A stretch of DNA of 64,000 nucleotides from positions 124,001 to 188,000 of the forward strand of contig NZ_SJPW01000002.1 of the NCBI RefSeq assembly GCF_007860125.1, in the 5' to 3' direction. Position 1 is the first letter of the stretch; each line of letters starts with the position of its first letter. The position numbers and the translations under genes are program-made. The notes below the pieces were generated by a model. That model made no database searches. It saw nothing but the letters and a program-made list of their open reading frames with translations, and was not told the DNA's origin. Origin of the DNA: Rubripirellula tenax (GTDB taxonomy: Bacteria; Planctomycetota; Planctomycetia; Pirellulales; Pirellulaceae). Shown here in pieces: positions 25,850 to 34,395 of this stretch.

Positions 25850-26138
25850 TCGCTATGACATCGATGGCTCTCAGGATGCGCTGTTCGCCGACACGGTTTC
25901 GCACCGCCAAGGCATACACCCAAAGAGCAAGGTTCACCCACACTAACATCGTCGCGGCAAAGATTAACTGATGCGTTGAATTGCCCCAGTCGATAATCCA
26001 GAACACGACAGCCAAGCCGACCACCTCTGCAACGGTGCAAAAACCAAGTAGTATTTTGAACCACCGCTCATTGCGGGCCATGGACTGAAGTGCACCTCCG
26101 CGAATCGCGTTGAGTTTTTCATCGTTCATTGTTTTCAT
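25830..26138 (-). CDS. Two-helix membrane protein, probable sigma partner
   Basis: 102 residues beginning at ATG 26138, which overlaps the sigma-factor stop as ATGA. Two membrane helices (FKILLGFCTVAEVVGLAVVF and the stretch LIFAATMLVWVNLALWVYALA) separate a short N-terminal cytoplasmic part (EKLNAIRGGALQSMARNERW) from a charged end. Proteins in this position after ECF sigma genes are often their membrane regulators; that role is inferred from position only. No anti-sigma fold signature is visible. Confidence 0.72.
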   Translation of the reverse strand: MKTMNDEKLNAIRGGALQSMARNERWFKILLGFCTVAEVVGLAVVFWIIDWGNSTHQLIFAATMLVWVNLALWVYALAVRNRVGEQRILRAIDVIASATDET

Positions 26139-26689
26139 TCTTTCGTGTGGTTGATTTGCTTGCGAATGCAGGCAAGTGAATAACTGATCCTGGACTTCAC
26201 CGTTCCCAGAGGAATACCAAGAATGTCGGCGACTTCTTCGCTGGTAAATCCTTCCAGGTAATGCAAATAGATCACCTCGCGTCCGTTGGGCGTCAATCGA
26301 TCGAGCCATTTGGGAATCTGCATGATCAAATCTTGATGTTGCGAATCACCCAACTCCGTTTCCGAAACCTCTTCGAAGATGTCAGAGTTAGAAAACTCGT
26401 GTTTTTGTCGCTGAAGTTTGGTGATTCGATAGACCTGACGGCTCGCGATACAAAACATCCACGATCGGAAACGCAGCGGTTCTCGTAACCACCTGATCTT
26501 CCTGACGACCTGCAACAGCGTTGTCTGCAAAACGTCTTCGGCATCGGAGCGATCACCCAGCGTTTTCATCAGATACCCAAACAGCTCATCCTGATGCACT
26601 CGCAATAGGCTGTCCGCGGCGTCCCGATCGCCCGCTTGGGCACGCAGCACGAGCAGCGTCAGTCGTTTCGGGGAAAGATCGATGTCCAT
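26135..26689 (-). CDS. ECF sigma factor (second)
   Basis: 184 residues: region 2 (LLRVHQDELFGYLMKTLGDR, SDAEDVLQTTLLQVVRKIRW, RFRSWMFCIASRQVYR) and region 4 (RLTPNGREVIYLHYLEGFTS, EEVADILGIPLGTVKSRISY). First gene of a six-cistron minus-strand run: sigma, two-helix protein, DUF1569, GNAT, hydrolase fragment, DUF6653. The mixed cargo and broken gene suggest a gathered accessory operon, not an old fixed one. Its promoter should lie in 26690-26780. Confidence 0.9.
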   Translation of the reverse strand: MDIDLSPKRLTLLVLRAQAGDRDAADSLLRVHQDELFGYLMKTLGDRSDAEDVLQTTLLQVVRKIRWLREPLRFRSWMFCIASRQVYRITKLQRQKHEFSNSDIFEEVSETELGDSQHQDLIMQIPKWLDRLTPNGREVIYLHYLEGFTSEEVADILGIPLGTVKSRISYSLACIRKQINHTKE

Positions 26690-26938
26690 TACCCACTAAG
26701 AGTGTCTGTCGTGCAAAACCGATCGAAACAAAAACCAAAATTTCGGGGAGATGTCATCTCGACGTTTTCTATTGGAGACCAAGTCTATGCGGACGCGTCG
26801 TTTTTCGCCGATAATCATCCTTGTTCCAGCTGTCGTCTGTACGCTGCAATCCAAGTGAGAGTATGGCTGGATCGCCAAATTCAAATGAACTTGGAGCATG
26901 ATCGCGAGCAAACGCGGAACTTGGCCAACTTAAGGTAG

Positions 26939-27058
26939 ACCGACGCGGATTACGCACCATGCTGTGATGCTGAAGTTGCATCAACCGAACTCGATTCGTT
27001 CGAGGCGGTACTCGCGTTGGTGAGATCCACCCCTGCGTTGACTCGCTTGCTATCTTGA
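26939..27058 (+). pseudogene. Remnant sharing the CDAEVAST core
   Basis: Open from just after a TAG to TGA 27056-27058; reads TDADYAPCCDAEVASTELDS and continues FEAVLALV. The CDAEVAST core matches 22067-22156 with synonymous codon changes only (GAT/GAC, GAA/GAG, TCA/TCG). There is no start codon or ribosome binding site, so it looks like the tail of a lost gene. Confidence 0.35.
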
Positions 27059-27092
27059 TGGCTGTGGTTCAGTCAGGTGGTGGCTCACCGGC

Positions 27093-27109
27093 GTCGGCCA
27101 CCGGAGCAC
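27093..27109 (+). repeat. Intergenic repeat GTCGGCCACCGGAGCAC, copy 3
   Basis: One base (A for G) differs from copies 1 and 2. It lies about 100 bp before the SIR2 gene. The rest of 26690-27211 holds the remnant at 26939 and the sigma promoter region. Confidence 0.5.
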
Positions 27110-27211
27110 TCGAACCAACCTAGAAATGCCTGAAAACGAGGCTGCGTACCTTTTCTTCCCCAACGATGTTAAACTGGGTGACCTAGCGATTTCCTGCAAA
27201 GAGTTCACAGC

Positions 27212-28282
27212 ATGCCCGTTGAAATTAAACCAGCCCGACATCTTACAAACGCGATATCGAAAACGCGGGACCATCACCCAAATTTCACTCTGCTTTTGGG
27301 TGCTGGTGCAAGCGTCGAGAGCGGCATCAAGTCGGGTGCGTCACTTGTCAAAGACTGGCGACAGGAGTACGCAGCTATTCACGGCCATCCCGATGATGCC
27401 GAGGACTATCTACAATCACAACGCTGGTATGGCCAGCCTGAAGAATACTCGATGCTCTTCGAGCAACTTTTCGATCAACCAAGTCTTCGACGAGAGTTCA
27501 TCGAGTCATTGATTAAGGATGCAAACCCATCGTGGGGCTATGTTTATCTGGTGAACTTGATTCGCGAGGGTGTTTTTAACACTGTCTTTACGACGAACTT
27601 TGATGACCTGTTAAACGAGGCTTGCTATCTATTTTCAACAGAAACACGGCCAATTGTTTGTGCCCATGACTCGAGCATTCGGTCAATCAGGGTGTTCTCA
27701 TCGCGCCCAAAGATCATAAAGCTACATGGGGACTTTTTGTTTGACAGTATCAAAAACACGGTAAGGGAGCTTGAAAACCTCGAAGACAACATGCGGGAAA
27801 AGTTTCGGCAGTGCGCTGGTGAGTTCGGAATGATCGTCATCGGATATGGCGGAAACGATCGAACGATAATGGATACGTTCGATGCACTTCTTAGGAATGA
27901 CGACTACTTCCCACATGGAGTCTACTGGTGCGTACGAGGTGATGATGTCCCTCCGAGAGTGGAGGAACTCTCTCGTTTCAGCAATTTTCATGTTGTGAAG
28001 ATTGACGGATTCGACAGTTTCCTCGCTACACTAAATGGTGAGCTCGGATTTGGGCCACCTATCGAGGACCCGTATATTGCTGTCCGTAACCGATTGAAAA
28101 ACCTCATCCATGCGCTTCCTTTTCCTCAGCCGTGGGATACGACGACAAGCGTTTTGCATGACGACAGGGTGTCGTCTCGCCAGGGCGCGAGTTTACGCGG
28201 CCAATTGATGGTTCGTGGTAGCTTTGGGTGCGTAAGGTCGTATCGACGCCTCATTAGCCTTCAAGACCGCGCCATAGGTTGA
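27212..28282 (+). CDS. SIR2-domain protein, apparently 3'-truncated
   Basis: SIR2-like NAD-binding domain over residues 20-270: LLLGAGASVESG (NAD loop), VFTTNFDDLLNEA (NAD contacts), IIKLHGDF with the catalytic-type His172, IVIGYGGNDRTIM. Such stand-alone SIR2 proteins are frequent in phage-defence systems, where they deplete NAD+, and normally carry several hundred more residues for sensing. Here homology-like sequence ends near residue 300, and the last 55 residues (DDRVSSRQGASLRGQLMVRG) look like chance reading frame. The following gene lacks its beginning, so a deletion joined them. No partner gene (for example an Argonaute or TIR) is adjacent. Confidence 0.75.
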   Translation: MPVEIKPARHLTNAISKTRDHHPNFTLLLGAGASVESGIKSGASLVKDWRQEYAAIHGHPDDAEDYLQSQRWYGQPEEYSMLFEQLFDQPSLRREFIESLIKDANPSWGYVYLVNLIREGVFNTVFTTNFDDLLNEACYLFSTETRPIVCAHDSSIRSIRVFSSRPKIIKLHGDFLFDSIKNTVRELENLEDNMREKFRQCAGEFGMIVIGYGGNDRTIMDTFDALLRNDDYFPHGVYWCVRGDDVPPRVEELSRFSNFHVVKIDGFDSFLATLNGELGFGPPIEDPYIAVRNRLKNLIHALPFPQPWDTTTSVLHDDRVSSRQGASLRGQLMVRGSFGCVRSYRRLISLQDRAIG

Positions 28283-28427
28283 CTCCCACGTTCTTTTTGT
28301 TTTGCAACATCAGTGTGACGCGGGACGCCCTTGTTCTGAAACACCAATCCGAGGTTACGCAATGCCGCGAAACCGACGCACCTCAATCAACCGTCAAACT
28401 GCGCCCTGAAGAGACCACACCCAATGC

Positions 28428-29174
28428 GCGTCAGATGCCGGGATTTATGTCGGGCAATCAAAACAGGTGATCGTTCGCCATTGTCGAGCCGAACGAAACG
28501 TTGCTGGAATCGAAATCGAAAATTGCATTGGCGCAGATGTCTATGAAAACGTTGCCAACAACAATACCGGTGGCATTCTGGTGTTTTCGCTGCCCGGATT
28601 GACGTTGAAAAACGGGTCAGATTGCCGCGTTTTCAACAATCAAATGTCTGACAACAACCACGCCAACTTTGCAAAGGAAGGCGCGATGGTTGCAAGCGTA
28701 CCGCCAGGCAGCGGTTTGATGATCATGGCAAATGATCGCGTCGAAGTATTTGGGAACAAGTTCGAAGGAAACATCAGTGCGAGCTGCTTGGTGGTCAGCT
28801 TCTTGATCACGCAGCGAAAATACGATGATAGCGGGTACGATCCGTACCCCGAGGCGATCCATATCCATGACAACACATTCGCTGGTGGTGGTACAGATCC
28901 ACAGGGCGAGTATATGTCAATGTACGCCGCCGCTACGAACGAATCGCTTCCGGATATCGTGTTTGATGGAGTGCTTGACGCCGAGAAGCTGGTTGATGGC
29001 AAGCTACCATCGGAGCTGAGTCTGTCAGTGGTCGACAATGGTGACGCCAAGTTTGTGAACTTGGATCTAAGCAAGATGCTGGCAGGTGGCAAGCCCGTCT
29101 TTAACACCGACATGAGCGTCTATGCCGGAACGCTAGAACGCGTGCAGGCTGTGGAGATCCCTGGCGTTAACTGA
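28428..29174 (+). pseudogene. Parallel beta-helix protein, 5'-truncated
   Basis: Reading in frame from about 28428 gives ASDAGIYVGQS, before the nominal GTG start 28467, then RHCRAERNVAGIEIENCIG, NNTGGILVFSLPGL, CRVFNNQMSDNNHANF, YDPYPEAIHIHDNTF. This is the C-terminal two thirds of the planctomycete/proteobacterial parallel beta-helix protein that is normally about 400 residues with a signal peptide. An in-frame TGA stands at 28407 and nothing homologous precedes it. Without its signal it is probably dead, though a short form starting at GTG 28467 could be made. It normally sits directly before the diheme cytochrome, as it does here. Confidence 0.75.
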
Positions 29175-29231
29175 ATCGAAGAATCGTCCGCCTTCTTGTT
29201 TTTCTTCATTTACCACGCAAGTTCTATCGTG

Positions 29232-30392
29232 ATGCGAACTTCGATTTTCAGAATGCATGTGCCTACGTTTTGCAGAGCAGTTGTTGGAGCGACAGCTTTG
29301 GTCGCACTGACACTGACGGGCTGTGACACCGAATCGAAACCGTTCACAGCGACTGAGTCGGCTTCAAGCCTACCTGAGGTGTCGCAAGCAAACCTGTCTC
29401 AATCAAAGGCATTGCGTGCTTCGCGAAAGAACAAGTTCAAGGCTCGCCTTTCTGACTACGAATTGTTCATAGGTCCGATGAAGGATTTGGCTCCCGCGCA
29501 CGATGTGATCGAGTACGAACTCAACACCCCGCTGTTCACCGACTATGCCCAGAAGCAGCGTCTTGTCCGTTTGCCGGTAGGGACCGCGGCAACGTACACG
29601 CCCCAGGGACCACTCGATTTCCCCGTCGGTACGATCATCGCGAAAACATTTTACTATGCTCATGATTTGAACGACCTATCGAAGGGTCGCCGGTTGATTG
29701 AGACGCGAATCATGGAGCATCAGGAGAGCGGTTGGATCGGTATCCCGTATCTGTGGGACGAAGATCAGAGCGACGCTCGTTTAGCGATCACCGGCGGGAC
29801 GGTCGAGGTCACGTGGAAACATACCGACGGCGACGTACGAACCAATGCTCACGCGGTGCCGAATCTGAATGACTGCAAGCGCTGCCATACAGGTTCAACG
29901 ATGCAGCCCATCGGCCCCAAGGCAAGGAACTTGAATCGCGACTTTGTGTACGCCGATGGCAGCCAAAATCAATTGGTTCATTGGGCCAAGATTGGTGCTT
30001 TGGAAGGCCTACCTGAACTGGACACAGTTTCTCAACTTGCCGTCTGGGATGACAACTCCACCGGCAGCGTGAATGATCGCGCTCGAGCCTATTTGGAAGT
30101 CAACTGCGGCCATTGCCATAACCCGGCGGGGCCTGCCCGGAATTCGGGGCTACATTTGAATGCTGAAGCAGATCACCCTTACCGCCTAGGTGTGTTTAAG
30201 ACACCTGTCGCCGCAGGAAAAGGAACGGGAGGTCGGCTGTATGCAATCGTGCCTGGAAAGCCGCACGAATCGATCATGGAATACCGCATGCAAACCGTTA
30301 AGGCGGGCGAAGTGATGCCAGAGTTCGGGAAGGCCCTGGTTCACAAGGAAGGCCTCGCGCTGTTGCAGCAGTGGATCGCAGAGATGGACTAG
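29232..30392 (+). CDS. Diheme c-type cytochrome lipoprotein (SO2930-type)
   Basis: 386 residues starting at ATG 29232. The lipobox LTLTGC-DTE (Cys near 30) makes it a lipoprotein. The body has DYELFIGPMKDLAPAHDVIE, YELNTPLFTDYAQKQRLVRL and FPVGTIIAKTFYY. Then come two heme-attachment sites, DCKRCHTGSTMQPIG and VNCGHCHNPAGPARNSG. I remember this as the SO2930/HNE_0200-type family that pairs with the beta-helix protein encoded just upstream. The partner is truncated here while this gene is intact. Electron transfer partner and substrate are unknown. Confidence 0.88.
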   Translation: MRTSIFRMHVPTFCRAVVGATALVALTLTGCDTESKPFTATESASSLPEVSQANLSQSKALRASRKNKFKARLSDYELFIGPMKDLAPAHDVIEYELNTPLFTDYAQKQRLVRLPVGTAATYTPQGPLDFPVGTIIAKTFYYAHDLNDLSKGRRLIETRIMEHQESGWIGIPYLWDEDQSDARLAITGGTVEVTWKHTDGDVRTNAHAVPNLNDCKRCHTGSTMQPIGPKARNLNRDFVYADGSQNQLVHWAKIGALEGLPELDTVSQLAVWDDNSTGSVNDRARAYLEVNCGHCHNPAGPARNSGLHLNAEADHPYRLGVFKTPVAAGKGTGGRLYAIVPGKPHESIMEYRMQTVKAGEVMPEFGKALVHKEGLALLQQWIAEMD

Positions 30393-30777
30393 GGCCAGTC
30401 CGCTTGTTCCTTGCGAAACGGCTCTGCGACTGACTGGCCGAGATGGCACGACCGGTGTGATCACGCGTTGAGCACTCCCTTTGATGTGTCCATGTTTCGA
30501 TTGACCAAGAGCTATTACTGCATTCTCAAACCAAAGGCGATTCCATTCAGACGGATCGTGCTATGCGGATCGACGGGACCACCCGCGTCAAGCCACGCTT
30601 GACCCAAAGAAATGGCGACAGAAATCTTTTCCGGCTTCAGATCGCCTGCTCGATTCAACAGATGTCTCACCCGCAGCTTGGATCTTAAGTCACCGCTTCG
30701 CGTTAGAGGCCGCCCTAAAAACGGAAAGACTGACACCTTTGATTCACCTCGGCGAGGCGTCTGCATCTACGCAGCAA
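30393..30777. other. Intergenic with a hairpin
   Basis: GGCCAGTC (30393-30400) and GACTGGCC (30432-30439) form an 8-bp stem with a long loop just past the cytochrome stop, a possible terminator. A minus-strand frame (30515-30766) has no recognised domain. Nothing else is visible. Confidence 0.35.
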
Positions 30778-31512
30778 TCACGGGGCGAACTTCGCTTTCG
30801 CCGTTACCCAACCGGGCTGAACGTCGGCGGCATTCCAAATCGCCAGGTTGTCGATATAGATAGTGCCTTTGTCGGTCGCGGTGATGCCAATCGCGTGGTT
30901 GGCGAAATCGGCACCAACGCCTGGATCGTTTCCGTAGATGGTCGGGCCGTCTTGGAACCGGACCAGGAATTCGTCTCCTTTGATTTCGATCATGACGTGG
31001 TACCACTGGTCTTGTTGTAGTACGAAGTCGCTTTCGGCGATCGTCTTCTTCTCGTGATCAACCAAAATTTGGCTGCCGTCGGCGCCGAAGTAGATTCGCC
31101 TGAGATGGTGTCCCGCTTCGATCATCGGCAGCAACTTGGTTCCTTTGCCCCCGACGATTTTGAACGAGTATCTCAAGATCACGTCGCGCGGTGAGTCTCG
31201 GATCTGCAGTCTCGGGGCCGTTCCGAGATGCCCATTCCCTTGGGCTTCTTTCTTTGCTTGGTATTCGGGCGAAGACTCCGTCCCGACCAACATCCCTTGC
31301 TTTGCTTTCCATGTGGTTCCCTGGCCGCAGACAAAGAACTTGTGGCTTTTGTCGACAACAAAGTCGGTTTCAAAATCCATATCCAAGACAACCTGGCCCG
31401 GCTTTGCCAGGATCGGCTGCAAGTGATTCAAGTCGGCCGCAGACGCGTGCTGGAACACCGCGAGACCGAGCAGTACTGTGATTCGCATCATGTTCGTTCT
31501 TGTCATTCGCAT
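30778..31512 (-). CDS. Secreted LamG/DUF1080-like protein
   Basis: 244 residues. Signal peptide (MRITVLLGLAVFQHASA; a start at 31488 is as good as 31512). The rest has the jelly-roll pattern of concanavalin-like or 3-keto-disaccharide-hydrolase-type domains: VVLDMDFETDFV, TTWKAKQGMLVGTESSPEYQ, DVILRYSFKIVGG, WYHVMIEIKGDEFLVRFQDG, IGITATDKGTIYIDNLAIWN. It probably binds or cleaves a glycan outside the cytoplasm, but no catalytic residue can be named. It is monocistronic and faces the cytochrome gene. Confidence 0.78.
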   Translation of the reverse strand: MRMTRTNMMRITVLLGLAVFQHASAADLNHLQPILAKPGQVVLDMDFETDFVVDKSHKFFVCGQGTTWKAKQGMLVGTESSPEYQAKKEAQGNGHLGTAPRLQIRDSPRDVILRYSFKIVGGKGTKLLPMIEAGHHLRRIYFGADGSQILVDHEKKTIAESDFVLQQDQWYHVMIEIKGDEFLVRFQDGPTIYGNDPGVGADFANHAIGITATDKGTIYIDNLAIWNAADVQPGWVTAKAKFAP

Positions 31513-31639
31513 TTAGCATCGGTGGAAGGAGGTGGAAATCATTCTGGCAGCAGATTGTAACCACCCAGCTGCGTCTGATCACAGAATCAGCGATGGCTGA
31601 ATTGATGACGGATAGACCCAGCTCTGGTCTAGCCGATTT

Positions 31640-32353
31640 TCAATCTTCTTCGGCGTCCATCTCGTGGCGAGTCAGCATCGCATCGCTGACCTCCAATCCC
31701 ATCGAAGACACCGTCATCACGAGTTCGGACTGGCCGCTCAGATTCAATTTTTTGCTGATCGCACTTTTATGGCGTTCGATCGTCTTTACGCTGCGGTGCA
31801 AAATCTTTGCGGTTTGCGGCACGCTCAACCCGTGTCCAAGCAAGGCCATCACCTCGACTTCTCGCTTGGTCAGGACATTCAATGGCCCCAAGTCGATGAA
31901 CCGTGTTTCGTAAGTCTCAAAGGGGATGGCATTGACGACGGGATGCGAGCTCCAGCCTGCGTGCGTCAAGCTAACGACGATCACCCGGTCGAACGGTGGC
32001 TTTCGATCGGCCATCGGCCAAAGCGTCGACTTGATGCGACGACCGTGATAGATGTGATCGATCGACATTGGTTTGGATGTGGTGACGACTTGTTGGATCA
32101 TGTCCATCCGCTCGTCAACAAACGTGTCGGGATGAAAGTCTCTCATCGACTTCCCGTCGACATCAGCGTCGGCAGATCCCAAGAACCATTCGCGCGAAAC
32201 CGCGTTGACAAACAAAAGACGTTCGTGGACATCAATCACACTTAACCCAACACCGGGCGTTCGGGATAGCGCGTCCCACAGCGTGTTCTTCCCAAAGTCG
32301 GGCGGATCAACGCGTGATTGGATTCGCTCGGTTTTGGCGTCGGTGTTGGCCAT
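31640..32353 (-). CDS. PAS-LuxR type regulator
   Basis: 237 residues. The PAS domain is residues 25-120 (LSRTPGVGLSVIDVHERLLF, VNAVSREWFLG, MRDFHPDTFVDERMD) and the LuxR helix-turn-helix is residues 160-220 (LNVLTKREVEVMALLGHGLS, VPQTAKILHRSVKTIERHKS). It is not a classic receiver-domain response regulator, since the PAS part replaces the receiver. Its ligand is unknown. It lies between a secreted lectin-like gene and a porin gene, both on the same strand, so it may regulate one of them. Confidence 0.85.
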   Translation of the reverse strand: MANTDAKTERIQSRVDPPDFGKNTLWDALSRTPGVGLSVIDVHERLLFVNAVSREWFLGSADADVDGKSMRDFHPDTFVDERMDMIQQVVTTSKPMSIDHIYHGRRIKSTLWPMADRKPPFDRVIVVSLTHAGWSSHPVVNAIPFETYETRFIDLGPLNVLTKREVEVMALLGHGLSVPQTAKILHRSVKTIERHKSAISKKLNLSGQSELVMTVSSMGLEVSDAMLTRHEMDAEED

Positions 32354-32666
32354 GCGATGACTCGGCTCGGACGAAGGTTTGGATGGATTCGCTCATAGAA
32401 TAACCCGACGCAGCATCCGATACTAATCGTGTGACGTCACGGTTGGCGGCCCTCGCGGAGGATTCAAGCAATCTGATTGCGGCGAGGCGCGAAATGCACG
32501 GGAATGGTCAAGACATGTGCGGTCACACGGAACCCTCGTGATCACGCGTGACTGACCAATGAAGGGAGTCGTGGGGCACGGCTCCCTTCATGCCCTGCAT
32601 CCGCAAATTGGGCGGCAAAACGGTTGTAGCAACCGGTGTTTTGAGATTGGATCTCGCCGCAGCGAC
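32354..32666. other. Intergenic with a terminator
   Basis: 313 bp between two minus-strand genes. It holds the porin terminator (listed separately) and the upstream region of the regulator. No gene seen. Confidence 0.4.
32560..32590 (-). terminator. Hairpin downstream of the porin gene
   Basis: TGAAGGGAG and its complement CTCCCTTCA close a 31-base hairpin with one internal mismatch and inner pairs CGTG/CACG, about 75 bp beyond the porin stop on the minus strand. Confidence 0.55.
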
Positions 32667-33980
32667 CTAGATCGAAATGTTAACTCGAACACCCAAAATC
32701 ACCACGTCATCGACGGTGTCACGGCCGGGATTGAGGAACTGCAGGTCGGGTGTCACGGTGACGTGCTTGGTGGCTTGAACGTTATAGAACAATTCGGTTC
32801 CTGAGCCATCGCCCAAGTTGCCGGCGACGGTGGCAATGAAGGGTGCGAGCTCGTCGCTGAGTCCGGCATAGTAGTAGCCGACGCCGAACGTGTCATTTTC
32901 TCGCCCTCGGATGGGGCTATTGCCACCGATCCCGGCGCTTAAGAAGTACGCGATCGGATTGGTGTCTTCGTCGGAGATGCCGCCGCGGGTAAAGAATCCC
33001 CAGCCGCGACTCGCGTCACGTGGATCGGTAACCAGGTATTGATCGGTGTTGAAGTACAACGACCACGAGTCACTTTTTCGGTCGATCGCCACCGTTGGGA
33101 AAACGATCCGCGGATCTTGGTCGAGCGCGGCAAAGTTACGACTGCTCCAAGTACCACCCAGCAAAACATGGCCAGGCTTGCGCAGGAAGTTCGTCGGCAC
33201 ACGCAGCTCCGTCGAAATCGCAGCGCCCTCGGCAAACAATTCGTCCACCCCAAACGAGTCGGTCGTGTCGACGGCGTTCAGCAAAGTGAAACTGAACAGC
33301 GGCTCGCCATCCAGAAGGGTTGCGAATCCGAAACCGATTGTTGAATACGGAATCGTTCGCAGAGCCACGGGATTGGCGACGAGCGCCGCATTGGAAAACT
33401 GACGAACGCCACGCCCGTGGGCAAATGCGTTCTTGTCACCATCAAGCGTGTCGAGCTTGCCGCCGAAGACGACGAACGATTCTGACAATGCTTGGGTGAT
33501 TAAGAAGTTGGTCAGGTAGAGATCCCGACTATCAACCACCGGCAAATCCGCCGTAATCGTTGGCGGCAGAAAAACGCCCGAAGGTTCGGTGATCGATCGG
33601 CCAAACCGATGCTCGGCGCGAACTTGCAAGAACAGTCCTTCTTGAACGCCCAGTTTCCCGAAGTCAAAAATGCCAAGGTAGTCGCCGTGTCCGCCGTAGA
33701 GATCGGTCTGTTCGAAGCCTCCGTCAACGGTCCCGGTATAGAACTGGGTGATGTTGGACTGAAACAGGATGCCCGATTCTGCCAGCGATCCCGTCATTCG
33801 ATCATAGAAGCAGTCGGGTTCTGCGGGGCTGGTCCCGCAACCGTCGCACGTCCACGCGTCCGTCAAGTCATCGCAGGCCACATCGCACTCCGCAGCGGTG
33901 ACGACGTTTCCACCGACGCAAATCATGAGCAGAAGCGTCGCTCGCCCGAGTGACTCAATGACGTTTGTTAGTACTGACAT
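32667..33980 (-). CDS. OprB-type carbohydrate porin
   Basis: 437 residues, signal peptide (ATLLLMICVGGNVVTA), then a Cys-rich leader typical of planctomycetes (CDVACDDLTDAWTCDGCG) and the OprB body: RMTGSLAESGILFQSNITQF, YGGHGDYLGIFDFGKLGVQE, FLITQALSESFVVFGGKLDT, FGVGYYYAGLSDELAPF, and a final ILGVRVNISI with an aromatic/hydrophobic C-terminal strand. OprB porins pass sugars across the outer membrane. The gene stands alone; a terminator hairpin follows it. Confidence 0.88.
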   Translation of the reverse strand: MSVLTNVIESLGRATLLLMICVGGNVVTAAECDVACDDLTDAWTCDGCGTSPAEPDCFYDRMTGSLAESGILFQSNITQFYTGTVDGGFEQTDLYGGHGDYLGIFDFGKLGVQEGLFLQVRAEHRFGRSITEPSGVFLPPTITADLPVVDSRDLYLTNFLITQALSESFVVFGGKLDTLDGDKNAFAHGRGVRQFSNAALVANPVALRTIPYSTIGFGFATLLDGEPLFSFTLLNAVDTTDSFGVDELFAEGAAISTELRVPTNFLRKPGHVLLGGTWSSRNFAALDQDPRIVFPTVAIDRKSDSWSLYFNTDQYLVTDPRDASRGWGFFTRGGISDEDTNPIAYFLSAGIGGNSPIRGRENDTFGVGYYYAGLSDELAPFIATVAGNLGDGSGTELFYNVQATKHVTVTPDLQFLNPGRDTVDDVVILGVRVNISI

Positions 33981-34395
33981 ATCGACGATAACGTTTGCAG
34001 ACTCTGGCGCAGAAATTTGAAACGGAGCCCCCCGCTTCGCTCGCGTCTGTACCGCAGACGCCTTCGAAGAATCGGCCCATTCGGGACCCTGGGATCAACC
34101 GCGTCGGACAAACGGCAAAACTGGAAGCGGCCGCAGAACGCTGGTGCCGATCAAGGCGACTTTTCCGCATGGGAAGCGTGCCCGAAAGTCCACTCGTCGG
34201 CCGGGATCATCGCGACGAAATTCGCACGCTGACCGCTGGGTGTATGGCCTCATTCCGTCTGAACAGAGGAACACTTGGGGCCTTCACGTCGTCTGTTGTT
34301 AGTAAGATGCGGGTCGCTGCTGGGTTGCCAATCCCATTGAAATGGCTAGCATCGCATGCAACATGTAATTACTTCTATGAATGCTGGGGGTTGGA
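33981..34395. other. Intergenic between divergent genes
   Basis: 415 bp that should hold the porin promoter and the promoter of the NTF2-like operon. No gene or strong repeat is recognised. Confidence 0.4.

Noticed and set aside
27165-27175. Integron-core-like GTTAAAC upstream of the SIR2 gene
   Set aside because: No matching inverse core or attC fold is present, and the recombinase is not of the integron type.
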